Shown here one piece after another: positions 54,383-62,645 of a DNA stretch of 64,000 nt; the stretch's first letter is position 1; every line of letters starts with the position of its first letter. The stretch spans positions 1 through 64,000 of the forward strand of contig JAFMJI010000010.1 of the NCBI GenBank assembly GCA_017853575.1, read 5' to 3'. The DNA is from Chitinophagaceae bacterium (GTDB lineage Bacteria; Bacteroidota; Bacteroidia; Chitinophagales; Chitinophagaceae). A program made the position numbers and the translations under genes. A model generated the notes under the pieces. It saw only the letters and a program-made list of their open reading frames with translations, was not told the origin of the DNA and searched no databases.

Positions 54383-55678
54383 TTATTGATACTTAGGCTT
54401 GTTAAACCAGATATCACCTAGATTAAGTCCCAATGAAAATCTGAAAATACTTTCCTTGATTTCATTGGTGTTGTTTCCTCTGTAGCAGAGTTCAAATGCG
54501 GTATTGATGATTGTATACTGGTTTGTATAAACATTTCTTCTCACGGGAAGTCCGGCTCCAAAGCTGAATGTTTTCTGGTTGATGGTATTCTTCAATTTAA
54601 AATTATCCGGACCAAACGAGAACCCGAATCTGTATGCAACCCTCGACCAGTATTTCTCACTTTTATAATTCGGAATCAATTGAGAACCGAATCTTGCAGT
54701 CCAGTTATCGACTTGGTTGTCATTGCTGCCGTAGTATCTGTAATCATTCCACTTGGCTTTGTTAAGTTCAACACCAACCATCCAAACACTTTCTTTATCA
54801 ATACTGATTCCTGCGCCCCATGATGAAGGATAAATGATGGTTCCTTTTTCTTCATTTCCACGATATACGCTGTCGATGGTCTGAACTCCTTGAGTGGTGG
54901 TGAAGCTGATGGTTTCTCTTGAAATACTTCTGGTTGCAGATAGTTCTGACTTGAAGTTTGAGAAGGCGCCAATTTTGATGGAAGTTGTTTTGTCTAAATT
55001 GATTTTATATTGAAATCCAGCATTGTAAAACATGCCCCCAAAGCGCGTTGTATCTGTAGAATTAGACATTTTGTAGGTGATGGTATCATTGACAAAAGAA
55101 ACCCTGGTATTGTATTCCTTGTTGCCAAACATATATCCAACATTGAAGCCAACTGTAAAATTTTTTGTGCCGAATCCCATGCCTGTGAATGCTTGATAAG
55201 ATCCTCCATTTCCCACATAACCGTATCTGATGCTGTCAATAGACGTACGTGTTCTGATGGATATATCGTAGTTGATGCGACTGATTGGACGAAGTCCGAT
55301 ATTCATTCCCCAATTATTTTTCTTGGAAAGGGGCAATCCCAAATTGAAATAAGATGGAATCAGATAATTGGATCCAAAACTCTTTGGAGGATTCAATGTC
55401 CTCAAGGTTCTTGAGCTGTAATCCAATCCAATGTCGTAAGAAGTAATTTTGATGTTTGCGTAAGAAGCTGGGTTGGTGAAATTAACCGACTGAAAATTGT
55501 TGTAGGCAGCAGTCAATCCTCCCATGGCTCTATTCAGGTTGTTTTGCGCAGGAGTAATATTACCCAATCCATATCTTGAATAAGGTGAATTTTCCTGTGC
55601 CTCAGTCTTGGGGATGAGAAAAATAATTGAAATAAAAAACGCTGAAAAACAATTAGTTATTGGTCTCACTGATCGCAT
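54383..55678 (-). CDS. outer-membrane beta-barrel protein (unknown function)
   Basis: A 431-residue predicted barrel protein. The ATG at 55678 begins MRSVRPITNCFSAFFISIIF with cleavage after TEAQ. NSPYSRYGLGNITPAQNNLNRAMGG at the mature N-terminus and many alternating strands such as YGYVGNGGSYQAFTGMGFG support an outer-membrane barrel, possibly FadL/OmpP1-like in shape. Its start overlaps the coaX stop by 26 nt. Its position between coaX and lptC suggests an envelope role. I cannot name a substrate. Confidence 0.75.
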   Translation of the reverse strand: MRSVRPITNCFSAFFISIIFLIPKTEAQENSPYSRYGLGNITPAQNNLNRAMGGLTAAYNNFQSVNFTNPASYANIKITSYDIGLDYSSRTLRTLNPPKSFGSNYLIPSYFNLGLPLSKKNNWGMNIGLRPISRINYDISIRTRTSIDSIRYGYVGNGGSYQAFTGMGFGTKNFTVGFNVGYMFGNKEYNTRVSFVNDTITYKMSNSTDTTRFGGMFYNAGFQYKINLDKTTSIKIGAFSNFKSELSATRSISRETISFTTTQGVQTIDSVYRGNEEKGTIIYPSSWGAGISIDKESVWMVGVELNKAKWNDYRYYGSNDNQVDNWTARFGSQLIPNYKSEKYWSRVAYRFGFSFGPDNFKLKNTINQKTFSFGAGLPVRRNVYTNQYTIINTAFELCYRGNNTNEIKESIFRFSLGLNLGDIWFNKPKYQ

Positions 55679-56375
55679 ACAATCCTTTAAATAATAAGTC
55701 GGGGTCTGCAAATATCTTCTTTTTGAGAAGCCTTTCAAAATAGTTGCAATCACCCCCGGTTAAAACGACGTTAAAGTTCCCATATTTTTCCCGATATGCC
55801 TCGGTTATTCCCTCAATTTCCTTGGTCATGCCCCAAATTACTCCGCTGAGGATATTGGTTTTGGTGTCATAACCGATAAGGGGGAAACTCCATTCTTTTT
55901 CAACCAATGGCAGGAGTGCAGTATAATCTTTGAGCGATTTTAGTCTCATTTCCAATCCTGGCGAGATGCTTCCCCCTAAAAATACCCCTGCACTGTTGAT
56001 GAAATTATAGGTGATGCAGCTGCCCAGTCCAATCACCAAATTGTTCATTTTCGGGAAAAAATGTACTGCCGCTGCTGCCAATGCAAGTCTGTCGGCTCCC
56101 ATGGTCTCGGGTTTTCCAACAGCCAATGAAAAATTTAATCTGGATTGGTGGTTTAAGAAATGAAAAGAAGTGGCTGCAGCCAATGCTTCCTCTATGTTTT
56201 TTTCATGGTGAACAACGGATGATAAAATTGATTTTTCCGGTTTGAATTGTGCAATAAGTGACTTTAGATGTTCAAGCGTATTTTTTTCCAATACACAAGC
56301 ATGGATGAGATGGGAGCCTTCAAAGACAGCAGCTTTCATTCTGGTGTTGCCAAGATCAACACATAAAGTCTTCAT
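55653..56375 (-). CDS. coaX: type III pantothenate kinase
   Basis: A 240-residue kinase for the first step of coenzyme A synthesis. The ATG at 56375 starts MKTLCVDLGNTRMKAAVFEG, with the phosphate-binding DLGNTRMK motif; a TTG five codons earlier is rejected. MGADRLALAAAAVHFFP and GLGSCITYNFINSAGVFLGG are further CoaX marks. It begins an envelope-gene unit (barrel, LptC) through a 26-nt overlap and is divergent from the MeaB-like gene. Confidence 0.93.
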   Translation of the reverse strand: MKTLCVDLGNTRMKAAVFEGSHLIHACVLEKNTLEHLKSLIAQFKPEKSILSSVVHHEKNIEEALAAATSFHFLNHQSRLNFSLAVGKPETMGADRLALAAAAVHFFPKMNNLVIGLGSCITYNFINSAGVFLGGSISPGLEMRLKSLKDYTALLPLVEKEWSFPLIGYDTKTNILSGVIWGMTKEIEGITEAYREKYGNFNVVLTGGDCNYFERLLKKKIFADPDLLFKGLYAISETNN

Positions 56376-56457
56376 GCACTTTTTTTGCAAAGGTGTGATA
56401 AAGTTGTTGAATCGCTTACATTATTATCATCTTATTGCGATAATTTTATGCATTCAC

Positions 56458-57162
56458 ATGACAGCAGAAATCCTATCTGCAGCGTACGCTGGAGATAAAA
56501 AAAGCATTGCTAGAATTATTTCACTGATTGAGAATCAGGTCGACTTGCATCTTCGGCAACCAGGCCATTCAGTTCCCGTCATAGGTATAACAGGTCCACC
56601 CGGTGCAGGTAAAAGCACATTGGTGGATGCACTGATAGGCGAATACGTGAATGATGGAAAATCAGTTGCTGTATTATGTGTAGATCCATCTTCAGTTGTT
56701 CATCAGGGTGCCATTTTAGGTGATCGCATTCGCATGAGCCAATGGTTCAATCATGAAAAAGTTTTTATTCGATCGCTTTCCAGTAGAGGTTCAATGGGTG
56801 GACTGCATCCTGCTATTGGGAAGATCAAAGTTTTTATGCAGGCCTGCCCCTTTGATGTGATCCTCATTGAAACAGTTGGCGTTGGACAATCTGAAATTGA
56901 AATCATCAAACATGCCGATAAAACTGTCTTGGTATTGGTACCAGAGGCTGGTGATGAAATACAATTGATGAAATCAGGCATCGTGGAAGTCGCAGATTTG
57001 TTTGTAGTAAATAAAGTTGACAGACCAGGTTCCAATATTTTTGTTACGCAACTCAGCAATATGCTGAAATCAAAATCTTCTTCAAAGCCAGTATGTTCAA
57101 CCATCGCAAGCAAGGGTGATGGAGTATCTGAACTGAAAAAAACGATCGATGCCCTGATATGA
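56458..57162 (+). CDS. ArgK/MeaB-type GTPase, short form
   Basis: A 234-residue G3E GTPase, read from the ATG at 56458 (MTAEILSAAYAGDKKSIARI). It has G1 GITGPPGAGKSTLVDALI, VLCVDPSSVVHQGAILGDR, SLSSRGSMGGLHPAI, switch region LIETVGVGQSEIEI and G4 VNKVD. MeaB proteins protect B12-dependent methylmalonyl-CoA mutase. This one ends right after the G5 region, lacking the roughly 75-90 residue C-terminal dimerisation part of the usual 320-residue proteins. No mutase is in the window. The stop overlaps the acyltransferase start by 4 nt (ATGA). Confidence 0.85.
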   Translation: MTAEILSAAYAGDKKSIARIISLIENQVDLHLRQPGHSVPVIGITGPPGAGKSTLVDALIGEYVNDGKSVAVLCVDPSSVVHQGAILGDRIRMSQWFNHEKVFIRSLSSRGSMGGLHPAIGKIKVFMQACPFDVILIETVGVGQSEIEIIKHADKTVLVLVPEAGDEIQLMKSGIVEVADLFVVNKVDRPGSNIFVTQLSNMLKSKSSSKPVCSTIASKGDGVSELKKTIDALI

Positions 57163-58055
57163 AGTATAGGATTTTGTATTCACTTTATTATTTAATCTCT
57201 TTGCTGCCATTGAAAGTGCTCTATGTATTGAGTGACATCATCGCTTTTGTCATTCACCGACTGCTTCGTTACCGGAAAGACATTATCATGCAAAACCTTT
57301 TGATCGCTTTTCCAGAAAAAACAGATGAAGAGCGGAATGTCATCGCAAATAAATTTTATCAAAATATTGTTGACTCGCTGATTGAAACAATTAAGCTCAT
57401 CAGTGCAAATGATCAGCAGTTTGAAAAAATGTTTGTATTTGAAGAGAACTTATTTGAAGAACTTCAACGTACAGATAAAAAAATTCAAATGCATGGACTC
57501 CATGGTTTCAACTGGGAGGTATTGAACTTGGGTATTTCAAAGAATTTGCAACTACCTTTTCTGGGTGTTTATCAGCCAATCAAGAATCCATTTTTTGAAA
57601 AACTCCTCAACAAGATCCGCACCAAATATGGTACCATTCTGATTCCTGCAACTGATTTTAAAAATCATTTTCATCCTTTTAAAGACCAGCAATATGTCAT
57701 AGCGTTGGTAGCAGATCAGAATCCCAAAAGAGCAGATCAATCATGGTGGGTTGATTTTTTTGGAAGGCCTACAGCATTTACACAAGGACCAGAAAACGCT
57801 GCAAGGGCAACAAACAACCGTGTGGTATTTGGAAATTTTTATAAAATAAAAAGAGGTGTTTACACCTGTTCAGTCGAGAGCATTATCGATGATCCTGCTT
57901 CTTTGCAACCCGGTGAGTTGACTTTAAAATATGTGCTATTTGCAGAAAAATGTATCAGAGCGCGTCCTGATAATTATTTGTGGAGCCACCGTAGATGGAA
58001 GCATGAATACAAAGAAGAATATGCAGCGTTGCGACTTACTTCAGCAAATCTGTAA
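57159..58055 (+). CDS. lipid A biosynthesis acyltransferase (LpxL/HtrB type)
   Basis: A 298-residue inner-membrane enzyme that adds a secondary acyl chain to lipid A. An N-terminal membrane helix (about 8-32) precedes the catalytic HX4E motif in LHGFNWEV (near residue 115). VADQNPKRADQSWWVDFFG and FTQGPENAARATNNRVVFGNF are the LPLAT-type landmarks. It is translationally coupled to the MeaB-like gene, an unusual pairing. Its end overlaps the convergent ArsR gene by 20 nt. Confidence 0.9.
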   Translation: MKYRILYSLYYLISLLPLKVLYVLSDIIAFVIHRLLRYRKDIIMQNLLIAFPEKTDEERNVIANKFYQNIVDSLIETIKLISANDQQFEKMFVFEENLFEELQRTDKKIQMHGLHGFNWEVLNLGISKNLQLPFLGVYQPIKNPFFEKLLNKIRTKYGTILIPATDFKNHFHPFKDQQYVIALVADQNPKRADQSWWVDFFGRPTAFTQGPENAARATNNRVVFGNFYKIKRGVYTCSVESIIDDPASLQPGELTLKYVLFAEKCIRARPDNYLWSHRRWKHEYKEEYAALRLTSANL

Positions 58056-58401
58056 CCATCTGATTGAGCAGGTCCAGTCTTTCTAAATTGAGACTATAAT
58101 ACATAAACTTGCCTTCTCTTTTTGTTTTTACAATGCCTGCTCTTCTGAGAATAGCGAGGTGTTGACTCGCAACGGATTGCTCCATGCGCATTTCAACAAA
58201 CAATTCTGTTACCGTAGTTTGCCCTCTGCCATCAATGAATTGAATCATCTCCTGCCTCAATTTGTGATTGATGGCCCTGAGAATTAAACCTGCTTTTTTA
58301 ATATTTAGGTGGTTCAAAGATGGGGCAGTAGATTTCAATTTATTTATTTGTGGCGAGCGTGCATTCGAGGAACTGCTCTCTTCTTTTATAAAGTCTGACA
58401 T
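58036..58401 (-). CDS. ArsR-family winged-helix regulator
   Basis: A 121-residue regulator. A disordered, Ser-rich N-terminus (about 1-35) precedes the winged helix, with NHKLRQEMIQFIDGRGQTTVTEL, then SVASQHLAILRRAGIVKTKREG as the recognition helix and wing. The metal-binding Cys motif of metal sensors is missing, so a redox or other signal is more likely. It starts 41 bp after the tsaB stop on the same strand. Its end overlaps the convergent acyltransferase by 20 nt. Confidence 0.85.
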   Translation of the reverse strand: MSDFIKEESSSSNARSPQINKLKSTAPSLNHLNIKKAGLILRAINHKLRQEMIQFIDGRGQTTVTELFVEMRMEQSVASQHLAILRRAGIVKTKREGKFMYYSLNLERLDLLNQMVTDLLK

Positions 58402-58442
58402 GAAGGGTGTTTTGGTTAGGGTGGTTAGTAATCGATTGCAAT

Positions 58443-59126
58443 TTATTGCTTTTTCATAAATAATGAAGGACTGTAAAAGTCTTTTACATAAAATGGTTCT
58501 GTATATGCGAGATTGCTAAAGGCTTGGAGGCTCCAGTGTTTCAACGTTAATTCAATCTGTTCCTTGATACTACTTTCGGTTTTAGGAAAAAGTGCATGAG
58601 AGCTATTGGTGATAGATTTCCATTTTTCTGCGCCATTTCCAACAAACGCAATTTGATGTTTTGACAATGTTTCTTGAAAACTGTTTTCATCCAATATCAT
58701 TGCCATTGGCTCCAGCTTACAATTCATTTGATCATCATACATAGAAGTGTAAACTTCCATTCTTCTCGCATCAATCATCGCACATACCATGTCCGATTTT
58801 TTTATTTTCACACTGCTTGCCAACCAATCCAACGTATTGATACATATCAGCGGAATGTTCAGTGCATAACAAATTCCTTTTGCAGCTGACAATCCAACCC
58901 TCAGTCCGGTATAAGAACCTGGGCCATTGATCACTGAAACTGCTTGAATAGATGAAATCGGTCGTTCTGTTTTTTTATATAATTCTTTGATAGCAGGTTG
59001 CAGAAAGGATGCATGGTCCATTGGACTCTCATTCTCAAGCATTGCCAGCAGTTGATCTCCATGCGATAAACCGACATATGCTTTGTTCAATGCAGTATTG
59101 ATATGTAAAATGATAGGCTGATGCAT
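58443..59126 (-). CDS. tsaB: tRNA N6-threonylcarbamoyladenosine synthesis protein TsaB
   Basis: A 227-residue partner of TsaD in making the t6A base in tRNA. The ATG at 59126 starts MHQPIILHINTALNKAYVGL; the extra 38 codons upstream are rejected. INGPGSYTGLRVGLSAAKGICYAL is the TsaB signature, and MVCAMIDARRMEVYTSMYD follows. An exact -7 box lies just upstream. It is divergent from ridA. TsaD and TsaE are not in the window. Confidence 0.93.
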   Translation of the reverse strand: MHQPIILHINTALNKAYVGLSHGDQLLAMLENESPMDHASFLQPAIKELYKKTERPISSIQAVSVINGPGSYTGLRVGLSAAKGICYALNIPLICINTLDWLASSVKIKKSDMVCAMIDARRMEVYTSMYDDQMNCKLEPMAMILDENSFQETLSKHQIAFVGNGAEKWKSITNSSHALFPKTESSIKEQIELTLKHWSLQAFSNLAYTEPFYVKDFYSPSLFMKKQ

Positions 59127-59133
59127 CTCGATG

Positions 59134-59141
59134 CAAAAATA
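59134..59141 (-). promoter_or_regulatory. -7 box for tsaB
   Basis: The minus strand reads TATTTTTG, an exact TAnnTTTG match ending 7 nt before the ATG at 59126. A transcript from it would have almost no leader. No clear -33 TTG. Confidence 0.4.
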
Positions 59142-59143
59142 GG

Positions 59144-59175
59144 TTGTGATAAAGCATTTATCTTCCTTAAATTTG
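59144..59175 (+). promoter_or_regulatory. promoter of ridA
   Basis: TTG at 59144-59146, a 21-nt spacer and TAAATTTG at 59168-59175, ending 5 nt before the ATG. This is one of the clearest Bacteroidota-type promoters here and predicts a leaderless or nearly leaderless mRNA. Confidence 0.55.
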
Positions 59176-59180
59176 AAATC

Positions 59181-59561
59181 ATGGCAAAGAAAATTATCAA
59201 TACCAACAACGCACCTGCCCCTATCGGACCTTATAACCAATCTGTGCTGGCGAATGGGTTTTTATTTATCTCCGGACAAATTGCAATCAATCCAGCCAAT
59301 GGCAATATTGAGGCCACTACCATCGCTAATGAAACTGATCAAGTAATGAAAAACCTTGATGCTATTTTGAAAGAAGCGGGGTTGAATTTTTCTCATGTAG
59401 TCAAGACAACCATTTTCCTCTCGGACATGTCGCATTTTGCCACTGTAAACGAGGTCTATGCAGCCTATTTTACTGCAGACCATCCCGCTCGTGAAACCGT
59501 TGCTGTGAAAGGGCTCCCTAAGGGGGTAAATGTGGAGATCAGCATGATTGCGGCAGCATAA
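59181..59561 (+). CDS. ridA: RidA family 2-iminobutanoate/2-iminopropanoate deaminase
   Basis: A 126-residue enzyme that hydrolyses reactive imines and enamines made by PLP enzymes. It starts MAKKIINTNNAPAPIGPYNQ at the ATG at 59181; a 20-codon longer reading crosses the promoter and is rejected. The key Arg is present (Arg104 in HPARETVAV, matching Arg105 of the Salmonella enzyme); GLPKGVNVEISMIA closes the fold. Length is typical. It is divergent from tsaB and 24 bp upstream of the next gene, which has its own -7 box. Confidence 0.92.
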   Translation: MAKKIINTNNAPAPIGPYNQSVLANGFLFISGQIAINPANGNIEATTIANETDQVMKNLDAILKEAGLNFSHVVKTTIFLSDMSHFATVNEVYAAYFTADHPARETVAVKGLPKGVNVEISMIAAA

Positions 59562-59573
59562 ATTGTTTCCTCT

Positions 59574-59581
59574 TATCTTTG
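59574..59581 (+). promoter_or_regulatory. -7 box for the 189-aa gene
   Basis: TATCTTTG, an exact TAnnTTTG match, ends 4 nt before the ATG at 59586. This predicts a leaderless message for the gene, or a start further downstream. Confidence 0.45.
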
Positions 59582-59585
59582 CGGC

Positions 59586-60155
59586 ATGCGACCTATTTGG
59601 GCCATATCATTGCTCTTGCTGCACCTCTTTAACATGGGGGGCTATCAACTCTTGTTCAAACACTTTGAAGAAGTGTCGAATACAAGATTGGTTGCAAAAA
59701 TTGATCACCAGGACTATGATGAAAAAAATCTATTGGAGATAAAAGTTCCCATTCATTTGCCTTACCAATTGGATTGGGCAGATTATGAAAGGGTTGACGG
59801 TGAAATTGTATTAGAAGGTGTGCATTATAATTACGTGAAAAGGAAACTGGTGAATGATACGATGACCTTTCTTTGTTTGCCGAATACTGAAAAGACCCAA
59901 ATTCACCATGCAAGGGAGACATTTTATTCTTTGGTGAATGATTTACAACAGGAAACATCCAACCAAGAGTCAGGTTCCGTTCCGCCAACATCCAAACCCA
60001 TTAAGTTCAATGTTACTGAATTTGATCAAGACGCTGTTGTTTTCGAGCTAAACCAATTCAATCAAACAAAACGGGCTGATTTTCTTTTATTCAGTTCGGT
60101 ACTTGCAGATAATTTCATGCCTGCTATTGAAAGGCCACCAGCTACGATTGCATAA
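59586..60155 (+). CDS. hypothetical exported or membrane-tethered protein
   Basis: A 189-residue protein with a hydrophobic N-terminus (MRPIWAISLLLLHLFNMGGY) that may be a signal or anchor. A beta-rich middle part contains HQDYDEKNLLEIKVPIHLPYQ, DWADYERVDGEIVLEGVHYN and the following YVKRKLVNDTMTFLC. A polar tail follows. I believe similar proteins of unknown function occur near receptor or metal-related genes in this phylum, but I cannot name it. It is followed by the haloperoxidase-type gene after 38 bp. Confidence 0.7.
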   Translation: MRPIWAISLLLLHLFNMGGYQLLFKHFEEVSNTRLVAKIDHQDYDEKNLLEIKVPIHLPYQLDWADYERVDGEIVLEGVHYNYVKRKLVNDTMTFLCLPNTEKTQIHHARETFYSLVNDLQQETSNQESGSVPPTSKPIKFNVTEFDQDAVVFELNQFNQTKRADFLLFSSVLADNFMPAIERPPATIA

Positions 60156-60193
60156 TTCGCAGTTTTCAATTTTTTTATTTCAATAAATATTTC

Positions 60194-61510
60194 ATGAGAA
60201 TTTTCATATCTGCATTGATATGTTTATCTATCATATCATGCAACCAGTCCGCGTCAGATTATCATTCAAAGTTTGAAGATCCTTTGCTGTTCAGTAAAAC
60301 AGTGAAGCAACTGAATGATATCGTGCTGGAAAATAATTTTCCTCCGATGATAGCATCGCGCAATTATGCGTATGCATCCATTGCTGCATATGAATGTGTT
60401 GCTGCAGACAACCCAACGTATGCATCCTTCTCAGGAAGAATCAAACACATGCCTATCATGCCCAAGCCTGCGGATCCTTCAAAAGTGGATTATGCACTTT
60501 CGGCTTTATTGGCTTTCATCAAAGTAGGCAATGAGGTAACTTTTCCTGAAGGCAGCATGATGAAATACTACGATCATGTATTGCATGATGCAGACAGCAT
60601 GAATGTTCCAGCTGCAGTTGTGAGCGCAAGCACTGAATTTGCTGACTCAATTGCATCTGCAATTTTGAAATGGAGCAAAGGGGATCATTACGCTGCAACA
60701 CGAGGTGCATCGAGATATTCGGTGAATGATTCTTCGGGAAGATGGGTTCCCACTCCGCCCATGTATGCATCAGGGTTGGAACCACATTGGAGAGAAATCA
60801 GACCATTTGTGTTGGACTCTGCATCTCAGTTCAAACCTGGTAGACCGCCCATGTTTGATATGAAACAAAATAGTGTTTACCATCATTCAATGATGGAGGT
60901 AAAAAATACAGTTGATCAATTGACGGATGAACAAAAACACATTGCAGATTTCTGGGATGACAATCCTTTTAAAATGAATGTAACCGGACACGTCATGTTT
61001 GCAACAAAAAAATTCTCACCTCCGGGTCACTGGATGAATATCGTTGGAATAGCCGCAAAACATGCAAAAGCAGATTTTGCAAAAACAGTTGCATCCTATG
61101 CATATACTTCCATCGCTTTGTTTGATGGATTTATCAGTTGTTGGGATGAAAAATACAGAAGCAATTATGTGCGTCCTGAAACCATCATCAATGCACATGT
61201 TTCTGCAGATTGGCGTCCGTATATTCAGACACCACCATTTCCGTCTTATACAAGCGGACACTCAACTATTTCTGCAGCTGCAGCTGAAGTGATGACAGCT
61301 TTTTACGGAGATAATTTATCATTTACCGACACTTCTTTGTTGGAGTTCGGTATTGCAAACCGTGAAATAAAATCATTTCACGATGCAGCCCAGGAAGCAA
61401 GTATATCCCGGCTTTACGGAGGTATACATTATCGATTTGATCTTGACTCCGGAAATGCCGCCGGTAAAAGATTGGGAGCATCGATCGTTCAACGTTTAAT
61501 AAAAAAATAA
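60194..61510 (+). CDS. vanadium-dependent haloperoxidase-type lipoprotein (PAP2 superfamily)
   Basis: A 438-residue envelope lipoprotein (lipobox SIISC, Cys16) of the PAP2/vanadium haloperoxidase superfamily. The oxyanion- or vanadate-binding residues follow the chloroperoxidase pattern exactly: Lys320-x6-Arg327-Pro in KYRSNYVRP, Ser354-Gly355-His356 in PSYTSGHS, and SRx5Hx3D with Arg406 and His412 in SRLYGGIHYRFD. It may oxidise halides with peroxide or act as a phosphatase; the sequence alone does not decide. An outer-membrane barrel gene starts 4 bp downstream, suggesting a joint surface function. Confidence 0.88.
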   Translation: MRIFISALICLSIISCNQSASDYHSKFEDPLLFSKTVKQLNDIVLENNFPPMIASRNYAYASIAAYECVAADNPTYASFSGRIKHMPIMPKPADPSKVDYALSALLAFIKVGNEVTFPEGSMMKYYDHVLHDADSMNVPAAVVSASTEFADSIASAILKWSKGDHYAATRGASRYSVNDSSGRWVPTPPMYASGLEPHWREIRPFVLDSASQFKPGRPPMFDMKQNSVYHHSMMEVKNTVDQLTDEQKHIADFWDDNPFKMNVTGHVMFATKKFSPPGHWMNIVGIAAKHAKADFAKTVASYAYTSIALFDGFISCWDEKYRSNYVRPETIINAHVSADWRPYIQTPPFPSYTSGHSTISAAAAEVMTAFYGDNLSFTDTSLLEFGIANREIKSFHDAAQEASISRLYGGIHYRFDLDSGNAAGKRLGASIVQRLIKK

Positions 61511-61514
61511 TTAC

Positions 61515-62609
61515 ATGAAAAATTCAATCATATTATTATTTATTTCTATTCTATCCATTCAAAAAATACATGCACAAGGTTGTGTTGCGATTAGAGGATT
61601 AGGTGCATTCTCCTGTGCAACACACCAGGAAGATGCCCAACCACCAAGCGGTTGGATCTTGACCATCAACTCAAGGTATTTTAAATCATACAAACATTTT
61701 GTTGGGATGGTTGAACAAAAAGAACGCGTAGAGAATGGAACAGAAGTGATCAATCATTCATTTAGCACTGATTTGTTTTTACAACGTCAGTTTAACAGAA
61801 GAGTAAGCCTGGGCTTTAATCTTCCCATCATTTCAAACGCAAGATCCTCTATGTATGAACATGGAGGCAATACTGGTGGACCTTCAGCAAGAATGAGCAC
61901 ACATTCTTTCGGTATCGGCGATGCACGTGTTGCTTTTTATTATTGGATGATGGATCCCCTAAAAAAGAGAAAATGGAATGTGCAGCTTGGTGCTGGAATT
62001 AAACTTCCTACAGGAGATTATAATTATCAGGATTATTTTTATAAAAACGATACTACAAGAACACTTGGTCCTGTGGACCAATCCATTCAATTGGGTGATG
62101 GCGGAACTGGACTCACTTTAGAGTTGAATAGTTATTATACCTTATCAAAAGATTTTTCTATCTACGGAAATTTCTTTTATCTCTCTAACCCAAGAGAGCA
62201 AAACGGTGTTTCAACTGCACGTGGCGGCATTCCTACAACGACCAGCATCAGCTATGGAAGCAATGTGATGAGTGTGCCGGATCAATACATGTATCGCGGT
62301 GGTATCAATTATATGAATAATGAATTTTCTGCCAGCCTTGGTTTGCGCAAAGAGGGAATTCCGCCAAAAGATTTGATTGGCGGCAGCAATGGATTCAGAA
62401 GACCAGGCTATGTGGTGTCTGTTGAACCTGGTGTAAGCATCGAGAAAAAGAAATTGGTTTATTTCGTCAATTTGCCTGTGGCTGTTCAACGAAACAGAAC
62501 CCAAAGTGTTCCAGATATGATTCGCACACAGAAAACAGGGGTGTATTTCAAAGGAGATGCAGCTTTTGCAGACTATTTGATCAATGTTGGCATGGTGGTG
62601 AAATTATAA
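61515..62609 (+). CDS. outer-membrane beta-barrel-like protein
   Basis: A 364-residue exported protein with signal MKNSIILLFISILSIQKIHAQ. The mature N-terminus GCVAIRGLGAFSC carries two cysteines. The rest is alternating strands with turns, e.g. GFNLPIISNARSSMYEHGG, VQLGAGIKLPTGDYNYQ and GVSIEKKKLVYFVNLPVAV, ending on MVVKL, a barrel-type C-terminus. It may be an outer-membrane channel or porin-like protein. Its tight coupling (4 bp) to the haloperoxidase-type gene is the main hint of role. The substrate is unknown. Confidence 0.72.
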   Translation: MKNSIILLFISILSIQKIHAQGCVAIRGLGAFSCATHQEDAQPPSGWILTINSRYFKSYKHFVGMVEQKERVENGTEVINHSFSTDLFLQRQFNRRVSLGFNLPIISNARSSMYEHGGNTGGPSARMSTHSFGIGDARVAFYYWMMDPLKKRKWNVQLGAGIKLPTGDYNYQDYFYKNDTTRTLGPVDQSIQLGDGGTGLTLELNSYYTLSKDFSIYGNFFYLSNPREQNGVSTARGGIPTTTSISYGSNVMSVPDQYMYRGGINYMNNEFSASLGLRKEGIPPKDLIGGSNGFRRPGYVVSVEPGVSIEKKKLVYFVNLPVAVQRNRTQSVPDMIRTQKTGVYFKGDAAFADYLINVGMVVKL

Positions 62610-62645
62610 TTTGAACTAACTTACTGGTGGATTGTTTTAAATAGT

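Noticed and set aside
59181-59561. Possible loss of the catalytic Arg in RidA
   Set aside because: Correct alignment of the HPARETV stretch keeps the Arg at position 104, as in PARSCV of the Salmonella enzyme.
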